A DNA stretch of 46,131 nt from Candidatus Hadersleviella danica (lineage in GTDB: Bacteria > Chloroflexota > Anaerolineae > Promineifilales > Promineifilaceae): positions 1 through 46,131 of the forward strand of contig JADJSZ010000066.1 in NCBI GenBank assembly GCA_016711405.1. The letters are read 5' to 3'. Shown one piece after another: positions 8,801 through 16,322 of the stretch (positions are counted from its first letter, which is position 1; each line of letters begins with the position of its first letter). The notes beneath the pieces were generated by a model. That model was not told where the DNA came from and made no database searches. It saw only the letters and a program-made list of their open reading frames with translations. The position numbers and the translations under genes are program-made.

Positions 8801-10732
8801 GGCCGATGGGTCACGCCCCAGCCCCAGCACCCCCTGAATGTCCACCACGTATTCTACTTGGCCATCAATCCCGCCCTTAATGTTGAACAGGTAGAGCTTA
8901 TCCGCTTCGGTGGTGGCCACGATTTTGGGCAGGCTCTCAGGGTCGTTGTGGATGAGGTGCAAATCGCGCACCCCGCCTTCGACAGTGGCCCGCCAAAACT
9001 CTTGCCCCGCCAGCGAATAGGTTATCAGTTGGCCATCGCGTGTGCCGACGACGATTTCGGCTCGCCCGGCGTTGTTTATATCGGCCACGAGCAAGCTGGT
9101 GATGGCGGTTTCGAGCCGAATGGGGGTGGGCCACAGGGGGCGGCCGTCGGGGCGAATGAGTTCCAGCCACCCTTCGACAGTTTCCACGCCGTTGGTGGCC
9201 AAAAAGCTGTTGTTGTGGACAACGGCTATCAATTGTTCGCCTGTGCTATCGGGCGGGGTGATGGCCACATGGCTGACCAAGCCGCCAAAGATGAGCGGCC
9301 AGCCGACGGGGGTGGTTCCCTCGGGCAGAATATAGTGCAAACGGCCGTCATCGCTCCCAACGAGAAGCTCTTGGCGGCCGTCGTCGTCCAAATCCACGGC
9401 CAGCACGGTGCGCGGCCGTGCTTCCAGCCGGTACGCCCAGTCGGTGGCGTAGCGGCGGGCATCACTGCTCAGCCCCGAATCGAGCAAGGAGAGGGTGCTA
9501 AAAGTGGCCAGTAGCACTTCGTCGTGGCCGTCGCGGTTAATATCGAGCAGTTGGGAGAGTCCCAAGGTAGAGGCGGAACTGTATCGGTCGAGGGCACGGC
9601 CGTTGCTATCCAGCAACAGCACTTCGGCGGGTTCGGCGCGGGTGGGGCGGGTGGTTTCCAGTGTCACCAGCAAGCGCACGGGCTGTTTGCCCTCGGGGTC
9701 GGGTTGGGGGCTGGCCGAAATATCGGTCACGCGCTGGCGGGCGGTGGTGGAGAAGGTGCGATCCCACAGTCGCCGTCCTTGGGCGTTGTAGGCGAGGAGG
9801 GTTCCCACGGCCGTGCCCAGCACCAACACGGGTTGCTCGGGCAAGTAGGCCACGGCCATGTGGGTCACTTCGACATTGGGGGTGCGATACCAGCGTTGGG
9901 TTCCCGTTACGCCTTCGTATAGGTGAACAATGCCGCGTGAGGTGCTGACCGCCAAATTCATCTCCCCCTCGGCATAGCTGATGGGGGTCAGGTTGGTGAC
10001 TCGGCCGCTGAGGGAGTGGCGCCACAAGGGGCGCGATTGGTTGTCGAGGACAATCAGCTCGGTAAAACTGCGCTCGGTGAAGTAGGCGAAGGCGATGTCG
10101 GGCAGGCCATCTTGCGTAAAATCGGCCACAGCCACTTGGGTGAGGGCGTTGTAGGCGGGGGGTTGGTTGCCAATGTAGCTCCAGCGCAAATCGCCTGTTT
10201 GGCCGCTGTAGAGCAGGAGTTGGCCTGTGCGCACGGCCACTAAAATGTCTTCGTGGCCGTCGTTGTCGTCGTCGAAGGGCAACACGACGAGGGGATTGGC
10301 TCCCAAGCGTCGCCAATCGGTGTCGGCGAGGTTTTCGGCCGTGCCACTGGCCGAGGGGGGGGGCAGGCTTTTTTGCCAGAGCAATTGGCCATCATGCCGC
10401 AACAAAATAAGCTGGTTGCGGGTTCCGATGATGATTTCGCGCTGGGGGGTGTCGTCCACGGCGGCCGTGGAGACCTGCATGATGGGTTCTTGGGTTTGGA
10501 ATGGCCCCCACTGCGGCACGCCATCTGTCCCAATCAGGGTCAGGTTGTACTCTTGGGCGACGACGACGAACTCGTCTATGCCGTTGCCGTCTAAATCGGC
10601 GACGACGACATGGTCGAGTTGGCCACGGGCATCGTAACGCCAGTAGGTGGGGGTGGGGTCGCTCTGCGCGGCCGTGCCCCGCACCGCGAGGAGAAGCGTG
10701 AGCAGGGCGAGGAGGAGGGGAAGGCGGCGCAT
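5792..10732 (-). CDS. Receptor-like protein: FG-GAP propeller, single TM, cytosolic STAND/AAA ATPase
   Basis: 1646 residues. An N-terminal signal peptide (MRRLPLLLALLTLLLAVRG, cleaved near TAAQ) precedes about 860 residues of FG-GAP/VCBS and PQQ-like repeats with calcium-type loops such as VADLDGNGIDEF, FDDDNDGHEDI and WGDLDGDVRPDVGVG. One membrane span sits near residues 900-925 (SLVLGMGALVVVAALLA). The cytosolic part has a helical region, an Ig-like segment (about 1150-1230) and then the FFGR motif. Walker A is LVGQRRTGKTS (about 1297-1307) and Walker B is LLLVFDEFEAF (about 1390-1400). A likely winged-helix C-terminus follows. By architecture it should sense something outside and switch an NTPase inside, but ligand and output are unknown. 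It is a lone transcription unit; the array and hairpin at its 3' side separate it from the convergent gene. I know no named family with this full architecture. Confidence 0.85.
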   Translation of the reverse strand: MRRLPLLLALLTLLLAVRGTAAQSDPTPTYWRYDARGQLDHVVVADLDGNGIDEFVVVAQEYNLTLIGTDGVPQWGPFQTQEPIMQVSTAAVDDTPQREIIIGTRNQLILLRHDGQLLWQKSLPPPSASGTAENLADTDWRRLGANPLVVLPFDDDNDGHEDILVAVRTGQLLLYSGQTGDLRWSYIGNQPPAYNALTQVAVADFTQDGLPDIAFAYFTERSFTELIVLDNQSRPLWRHSLSGRVTNLTPISYAEGEMNLAVSTSRGIVHLYEGVTGTQRWYRTPNVEVTHMAVAYLPEQPVLVLGTAVGTLLAYNAQGRRLWDRTFSTTARQRVTDISASPQPDPEGKQPVRLLVTLETTRPTRAEPAEVLLLDSNGRALDRYSSASTLGLSQLLDINRDGHDEVLLATFSTLSLLDSGLSSDARRYATDWAYRLEARPRTVLAVDLDDDGRQELLVGSDDGRLHYILPEGTTPVGWPLIFGGLVSHVAITPPDSTGEQLIAVVHNNSFLATNGVETVEGWLELIRPDGRPLWPTPIRLETAITSLLVADINNAGRAEIVVGTRDGQLITYSLAGQEFWRATVEGGVRDLHLIHNDPESLPKIVATTEADKLYLFNIKGGIDGQVEYVVDIQGVLGLGRDPSAEPSSPRNTAEMLVITQDGQLRGLTLEGVLRPEWRATLEQIPTLAIGAGQSALVATADAHVVRLSTAVANPLQLLWERELPGRISYLHWGDLDGDVRPDVGVGTADGLVALYDSDGRQWADLSLGSSIFYLAPLVAPEQTHLAVVTDNGVVQRLSTQANRPPLLLNPQTDVGENRYTISITVLDVERDAVNVNLLLHEADSDEWLPQGERVATRGTDTLFWSIPVPQANLPVRYRFDYSDSIYTGTVEPASGPAPNLPAAWGERSLVLGMGALVVVAALLARQVQLAGWRTGSFYKQLRTRPRETLILLETEYARQLGSPDFLLNLANRARRDRNGWIINLADGLYLLADRPTTGLDIFLDVLEDVHEKQGNWWGLGAWMGLFKTALELLEAPSLMELTLLRPRLVQLINSLERGGLSAEAFEGLLPILTSLRDCNRVARAEDRLVYLQEAAVLLRQQQLLLEERPMAIKNTIALALLARWGGLVSAAVEDVRGRAWLSATLKTRRVIPAAQVAIALELENSGRAAGENVRVRLLEDPAAFEIITGETTIPVLAGGRQRTVSLAIRPQGLDAIRLVFEVSYEDATLRPHQFEFADMVHILPPVREFTPLVNPYSPGTPLRKTSNLFFGRQSLLNFIIHNVERSQQSQQPSVLILVGQRRTGKTSALLRLDEYAPPNLLPVYVDCQSFGVAEGMTAFLYDLAWFIADALATRQYEVVVPPMSAWRENPSSFFQREFLPAVFALLPAEARLLLVFDEFEAFENLVNDGILPPTLFPFLRHLMQHGQRLNFVFAGTHRLEEMGTDYWSILFNIALYQQVEYLEESAARDLICKPVAPHIVYDDLALDKILRVTAGHPYFLQLVCYALVNRANEQGTGYVTISDVDVALKEMLRLGEVHFAYLWQQSTAAEKQLLTAVAHLHDNEGAFQPATLINSLEAYNVYVEPPAALEALQRLVERGIMRQVVAEGVVAYELRVGLVGLWTAQNKGLGELYQDGRRRQLAGVGV

Positions 10733-10849
10733 GGGGAAGCTAAGTGCTGAGTGGCTAAATACTACCTTCTTTTCACTTTTGACGTTTTACTTTTCACTGT
10801 TTATTCAGGTGGTATTGTGCCATATTCGGCCGTGTTAAGCATGGCAACC

Positions 10850-10890
10850 AAAAAGGGCTGTGAGGTTTGTAAAACCTCACAGCCCTTTTT
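10850..10890. terminator. Perfect 19-bp hairpin terminator downstream of hamB
   Basis: AAAAAGGGCTGTGAGGTTT (10850-10868) is perfectly complementary to 10872-10890 with a 3-nt loop, and both strands end in a T5 run. It follows the hamB stop (10988, - strand) and lies 118 bp before the receptor start codon, so it most likely ends the defence operon. Confidence 0.85.
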
Positions 10891-10987
10891 GCACTTACGG
10901 GAAGATACAGTTAGTGGTTTTGGTAGAGGTAGCCAATCGTCTAATTCATGAGAAAAGGCAATAATGGCTAATACTATCAGCCTTGCC

Positions 10988-13900
10988 TCATATTTCAGAA
11001 AGAACGGTCTTGATATTTCTGATAGCTTCTTCTTCCGTAATGTTTAAATCCATAGACAAAATGTCTAGTTCAGTAAGGGATGTTATTGCATCTTGCGCAT
11101 ATTTTTTTCAGATTGGATTGAGTTACTTTCCAAAACCACCCCAGATTTCAGCTTTTCAACATACTTGTTGGCAATCTTGATAGCAACGTCTCTTGAACTA
11201 ATAAACCTCATCAAATAGCATGACAATTTTACAGGAGCCCCATATTTTACCAGCGAGGGTAAGAACCCAAGGTCGGTTGATAGGCGCATATTTTCCTCTT
11301 GAGCCAATTCCTCTAAAAATTTACAAATAGCACTCAACCCCCAAGCTAGGCTACCTTCCAACATGCTTTCACGATATTCTCCAAAGTCAGCCTCAGGTCT
11401 CATTTGTTGGAACATCGAAGCTACTAATTTTGTATCTTCCCCTTCAAGCCATCCCTTCCAAAGGTTGGATTCTGTATAACCCAATAATGGTAGCTCTTGC
11501 ATTTTTTGGGTCTTCCTCTGGCTTTGGCAAATAGATAACTCCTTTACAAATCCCAGAAGTTTAATCAGGTTGCTTATGCCAGATTCGCCATGTTCTGCAA
11601 AGATGGATTCACACTCTTGATACCAGCAAAGCAAATCTTCTTGTTTTGCCCGTATCTTCTCACAATCCTCAAATGGCAGACCAAGTAAGTAATCTTGACG
11701 GCGTTGGTGTTTGGGTATGTGCTTAATAACAAACTGTGCCCGAGCCCGTATAACATCTTTAATAAAGGTCAAGTCATCATCTTCAATAATAGTAGCTTGA
11801 ACAAGAAGGTCAATCACATCTGTTAACCTAGTCTGCAACCAAACGTCGGCTTCCTGACCTGACTCTTCTGCTAATGCAATCAAGTGATTATCTAGAAGTT
11901 TAAGCAAGTCAGATAATTTTCGGTCAGATACCCAGTTCAGTTCTGTTCTTTCGGCAAGTATATTGATAAGCTCGACTAATGATTCATTGGTATTTTCCCA
12001 TTCAGTTCTGATTTTGATAAGGAATTTCAAAACGGGCTACCAACATGATATTTCTTTTGTTCGCTAAGTAGTTTTCTACTTATGTATATATCCATCTTAT
12101 CATTGTCATTTGCTTTACGATCTGTATTATTTAGGAATATGACATGTGGCGAGTATAACTGGGGGCTAACGTAAGTAGCTCCGCCCATAGGTCTGCCAAC
12201 ACGCCCGACTACATTCCAAAAAGTTGTCGGCTGAATAGGTTCCTGATGAGAATGTTGCAAACGATAAATTAGCACAACGTCAAAAGGCATATTTACGCCT
12301 TGTGCAAGGGTAGGTGAAGTAAAAAGTAGCCGAATTTGTCCTGCATATATGCGTTTTTCAGTTTCATTTTTAAGTGCGAGGGGGAGACTCGCATGATGAA
12401 TGGCAACACCACGCTCTAAAAGAGAGTAGTAACTTTGATATGAATTTATTCTAGGGAATGCTGGCAATAGTGGGTTGTTTTCTAAGACTTGTTGCTTTGA
12501 CAAGCAATCTAGTAACTGTATCAAAGACGGGCTTTCGATAGCACGCTTACTAGCGGAAAAAACCATAGTATAGTTAGATATTGCACGAGCGAATGCATGC
12601 GAACGACAATTTCTTCAAAGCTATTGGAGATATTCTGACATGCTGGGGTTGAAATAGAGTAGGTGGGCGCACAAATTATTGGAAGTTACTAAATTTTGTC
12701 CATTCCATGTCCATTGAGCGATCAATGGTTCATCAGAGGGGCACCAGTTAATATGCACTAAGCTAGACGCATCTCCTGCTATTAGTCCCGCAAATTCATT
12801 TGCATTTGGTAAAACACCAGAAACTAACAGCAATCGTGACCTATTTAAATCTGAAGCAATCGGCTTGATTCTCAACAAATAAATCAATCGTTCAAGAAGC
12901 ATTCGGTACTTGTATCCTCGAGAACTTTCATCGCCAATCATATGTCCTTCATCAGCTATAACCAGCCGTATTTGGGAATGCATATCGGGGTTGTACCGTA
13001 ACATTCCATCTAATTTTTCAGGAGTAACGATTAAAATACGAGACTCAGTTAATCGCTCCTTATCTACGATGTCTAACTCTTGTCCACCATAGAAGGAAGA
13101 GACAGCTATTGGGTTTGAAGTTACCTTCGAAAATATAGGTAAAAGAGTTTGTTCAACTTCATGGGCAAGTTTGCGCAACGGGGCAATATAAACACATTTC
13201 GCATTTAAATCATCTGCATGATCTAAGAGAAAACGCAAAATTGCTAATTCTGCTACACGGGTCTTGCCGCCACTGGTGGGAATTGATAAACAAAAACTAC
13301 GACGTTTTGGGTCATTGATGGCATCTAAAGATTCAATTTGTGTTCGCCAAAGCTCAACAACAGGATTATTTCGCTTGTAATTAGCTTTGATATATGTGGA
13401 TACCATTTCACTTGCGTTAATTTCTTGCATCATCAGGTTCAACTGTGTCCACAAACAATTTTTATTGAACTCAGTAATAACCAACCTTATACACTCCATC
13501 CACCACCACCAGTACCAATCATTCATTTGACTAGCAGTTTTTTGACATAGAGATAAAGTTGCATAAGCCAATTTTAGTTCTATCTCATTACCTTCTTGCA
13601 CAAACTTAAGAAATTGCCCCAATACACTAGCAACCTTACCAAGTAACATCCTATTTAATGCTTCAAAGTCGGAAAGGCGAACCTTGATTAATTTCTTGCG
13701 CTATTTCATTCTCAGAATATTTGTCTTCTAATGCAAGGCTCTTAGTTCTTCTTCAATAGATAAAAAGCGCTTGGTTATGAACAGCATGAGCCAGCGTTGA
13801 GCAGGTGTATCCTCAATACTTCATCTGAGAAATAAGCCGTGATGATTGAAATAGTAACCAGCAACATAATAAAGCAAAGCCGCATCAAGATGGTTATCAG

Positions 13901-14069
13901 CACTGTTATCTCGTAATTACTAGCCACATCCCGGATTCTTTCCTAAGGAGTTGGAGTAGCTTGATTATGTTCTTGCCCTTTCTGGAGCAGATTAATTAAC
14001 TCACGGTGTAATGTTGACATCATTGTTTCTAGGGGCTAAAAACCGAGAAAGCCACGTTTCTTCACTCAT
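10988..14069 (-). pseudogene. hamB: HamB-like SF2 helicase of a Hachiman system, about ten frame changes
   Basis: The ATG at 14067-14069 overlaps the hamA stop (TGA, 14066-14068) in an ATGA junction, so the pair is translationally coupled. Helicase motifs are clear: Walker A PTSGGKT (about 13261-13283), DEGH box (about 12942-12953), motif III-like LLLVSGVLPNANEF and motif VI NVVGRVGRP (about 12188-12208). Long intact frames are 13649-12621, 12566-12027 and 12030-11083. The N-terminal piece (14069-13650), the joint at 12620-12567, the joint near 12028 and the tail (11105-10988, ending KTVLSEI) keep sensible protein only if the frame is changed, about ten times in all. The summed length is about 1,027 codons. 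In Hachiman, HamB is the ATP-driven DNA-surveying helicase that restrains HamA. Either decayed or mis-assembled. Confidence 0.75.
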
Positions 14070-14833
14070 TTAACTCTGCCCAGTATTATTCCCCTTGAGA
14101 TTATGGATTTGGATATGTGACCGCTAACAAATTCGGTAGCGGATGGCATCAAAATACTTTCTATTATTTCAAAAAGGTTTTCGTGGTTCTTTTCGGTTAT
14201 CGATAGAATCAAATAATGACGTATAACATCATTTGCCATATGACGGTCAATATTTTCTAAAATTTGTCGATCACCCTTAGTACTTGCGCTCTCCTTAACA
14301 AATCTTAGCATTTGTGAGGTATTACCTTGATTACGAAGCCTAATCAGGTGATTATAAGCATCTTTTATTGGTCTCTTATCAAATGCTCTCCATGCCTTTG
14401 CTTCCCCCACAAGAATTTCTGCGGGTTGGTTTACATCTCGCAAGCCAATAATATCAACACCTTTCATGGACTGTTCTATATTTGGGTTGAACCGATTAGG
14501 ATAAGCCCATGTTGTTGCAAAGCCAAGAAATGCAGTTGAATATTCCCTGCCGATAACTTCTCCCAAATTGCCCATTTGCGTATTTTCGTCTATAGGATTA
14601 CTAGAATTACGTTGACGCATCGCATTGGCTACAAGTGGGAAGCCAAGTTCAGTGATTGCCTCAAATGCATTAAATGAACTGTGATGATGATAAAGCGTAT
14701 CCCTCAATATGTGTTCATACTCAGCCAATGTGTTTTCTGTAACTACATATCGCTTTTCCAGCCCCCAGCGATGTTGATTACATTCAGCAGATCCTAGAAA
14801 TTGACGAAAATTCTGAGTATCAAAAATTTGCAT
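14066..14833 (-). CDS. hamA: HamA-like DUF1837 nuclease of a Hachiman antiphage system
   Basis: 255 residues, uninterrupted. The central part matches the DUF1837/HamA pattern: GEVIG (Glu92), KGVDIIGL (Asp127) and LVGEAKAW (Glu144-x-Lys146), a PD-(D/E)xK nuclease layout. HamA is the effector nuclease that pairs with the HamB helicase, whose gene follows with a 4-bp overlap on the same strand. Base composition is AT-rich and there is no CGGCCG site in the whole 10.83-15.03 kb interval, so the locus was probably acquired. The related AbpAB pair uses the same domains, so that name is an alternative. An intact nuclease beside a broken restraining partner is odd and is discussed in the findings. 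Confidence 0.78.
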   Translation of the reverse strand: MQIFDTQNFRQFLGSAECNQHRWGLEKRYVVTENTLAEYEHILRDTLYHHHSSFNAFEAITELGFPLVANAMRQRNSSNPIDENTQMGNLGEVIGREYSTAFLGFATTWAYPNRFNPNIEQSMKGVDIIGLRDVNQPAEILVGEAKAWRAFDKRPIKDAYNHLIRLRNQGNTSQMLRFVKESASTKGDRQILENIDRHMANDVIRHYLILSITEKNHENLFEIIESILMPSATEFVSGHISKSIISRGIILGRVK

Positions 14834-14912
14834 GGTTTTTTCTCGAGATCAGCACTTTAATCAGTGTTTTTTAGCCTAGCTCAGCTTACCAACCTTTATT
14901 TTTCCCGCCCCC

Positions 14913-16232
14913 TCACAACTCGCCGCGCAAGGTGTAGCCAATGCCGCGTTCGCTGACAATGGTGTTGTCATATGGTTCGATGGCGCGGCGGAGGCGTTTG
15001 ATGAGCGTTTTGAGCCTGTCGGGTTCGGCCGCAATGGATTCACCCCACACGGCCCGCTCCAACTCTTCGGCATGAACCACCTGCCCGGCTTGCTCGGCCA
15101 AGCACACCAGCAAGCTAAATTGGGAGGTGGTCAGGTTGAGTTCCCGCTCGGGCACGCGCACGGTGCGCCGTTGCTGATCTATCACAAATGCCCCCGCTTG
15201 GATGAGGCCGGGCACGGGTTGGCGGCGCACAAACCGTTCTAAAATTTGGCTGGTGTAGTCGTATCGCTCGGCCGCGTCTTCCCCCACCCCCGCCTCCGCT
15301 TGGAGCAAACATTGTTGCTCCAACTGGCGCACCAATTCGGTGGGGCCAGCGGCCGAGGCCAACGTATACCGCTCCTCCTCGGTTAAATTTTGCCAGAGGT
15401 AGGCGAGGTGGGAATCCGCTTCTAGCTCCACGGCCTTGTCAATTTGGTCGGGGTCGGCCGTGGGGTCGGCACTGAACACGGGGAAGGCGTGGTAGCCCGC
15501 GATGTGCAAGAAAAAGGGGTGCGGCCCGACAAGGGCGAGGAGGTGGTCGCGGACGGCTTGGCTGAATGTGACCCCTGTGCCCACCAGCCGCGCCTCGAGC
15601 AAGCCGTGTGCCTCGGCCGTGGTGAACAGCCCCAGCGACAAGGTGACAAAGATATTGAAGAAGGGAGAACTGAGAATCGCCTCATCGGCCGTGATGGCGA
15701 ACAGCGGCCGTTGGCTGGCCGTCAGGTAAGCGAGGCCATATTTGGTGGTCAGCCCGCGCAAACGGGCAAAAAAGTAGGGGTCGAGTTGCTCATTGGCGGC
15801 CAACAACTCAAATTCATCCAGCAACACGACGACGTTGACTCCTTCACGACTCAACTTGTTCAGGGCGCGGTCGAGGGCGCGATAAGTGCCTTGTTGGCGG
15901 TCTTCCTCGGGGGGCAGGGGGATGTCGGCATCTTCGGCCGCCTCGCGCAAGCTGAGGAGCAGGCTCTCGTACACCTCATCAGCGGGGGAGCCACCCAACT
16001 CTTGGCAATCCACCAAAATAAAAAGGGCGTGGGGCGGCTGGAGTTGGAAGGGTTGGCGCACGGCCGTTCTGCTGATGTGCAACAGGAGCGAGCTTTTGCC
16101 GATGCGGCGTGGGCCAATCAGCGAAACGCTCTGCCCGTTGCGGAGCAGGCCAAGGATTTGTTCGATCGGAGCGGTACGGCCGTAAAAATCAGCCGGCCGA
16201 CGAATGGCGCCACGGTGGAAGAATGGGTTCAT
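14913..16232 (-). CDS. AAA/STAND-type ATPase fused to OmpR-type winged-helix DNA-binding domain
   Basis: 439 residues. The N-terminus has the FYGR motif and then Walker A LIGPRRIGKSSLL (about residues 38-50), Walker B VVVLLDEFELL (about 133-143) and a sensor-like LTASQRPLF. The C-terminal 95 residues look like a trans_reg_C winged helix: RELNLTTSQFSLLVCLAEQ, EELERAVWGE, DRLKTLIKRLRRAIEP, ERGIGYTLRGEL. No receiver domain is present, so the ATPase probably gates DNA binding; targets unknown. Its start lies 9 bp from the octamer array that fills the gap to the upstream helicase gene. Its ATPase is related in style to the cytosolic part of the receptor at 5792-10732. Confidence 0.85.
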   Translation of the reverse strand: MNPFFHRGAIRRPADFYGRTAPIEQILGLLRNGQSVSLIGPRRIGKSSLLLHISRTAVRQPFQLQPPHALFILVDCQELGGSPADEVYESLLLSLREAAEDADIPLPPEEDRQQGTYRALDRALNKLSREGVNVVVLLDEFELLAANEQLDPYFFARLRGLTTKYGLAYLTASQRPLFAITADEAILSSPFFNIFVTLSLGLFTTAEAHGLLEARLVGTGVTFSQAVRDHLLALVGPHPFFLHIAGYHAFPVFSADPTADPDQIDKAVELEADSHLAYLWQNLTEEERYTLASAAGPTELVRQLEQQCLLQAEAGVGEDAAERYDYTSQILERFVRRQPVPGLIQAGAFVIDQQRRTVRVPERELNLTTSQFSLLVCLAEQAGQVVHAEELERAVWGESIAAEPDRLKTLIKRLRRAIEPYDNTIVSERGIGYTLRGEL

Positions 16233-16240
16233 GATGTGTA

Positions 16241-16322
16241 TTGGTTTATTGGTCTATTGGTTTATTGGTGTATTGGGAAACAATAACGAATATACCACTA
16301 TACAAATATACCACTATACCCC
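16241..16322. repeat. Octamer array, 4 + 4 inverted units, filling an entire intergenic gap
   Basis: Four TTGGTNTA units (16241-16272), an 18-bp spacer, then four TATACCAC-like units (16291-16322). The array ends exactly one base before the helicase stop codon (16323-16325) and begins 9 bp from the ATPase start. Confidence 0.85.

Noticed and set aside
8381..9514. 377-codon open frame on the + strand
   Set aside because: Antisense to the FG-GAP repeats; low-complexity Gly/Gln/His text without a fold.
10850..10890. Perfect palindrome as a transposon end or attachment site
   Set aside because: No second copy, target duplication or integrase seen; position after hamB and T runs fit a terminator.
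15444..16286. 280-codon open frame on the + strand
   Set aside because: Antisense to the ATPase-winged-helix gene and ends in the octamer array.
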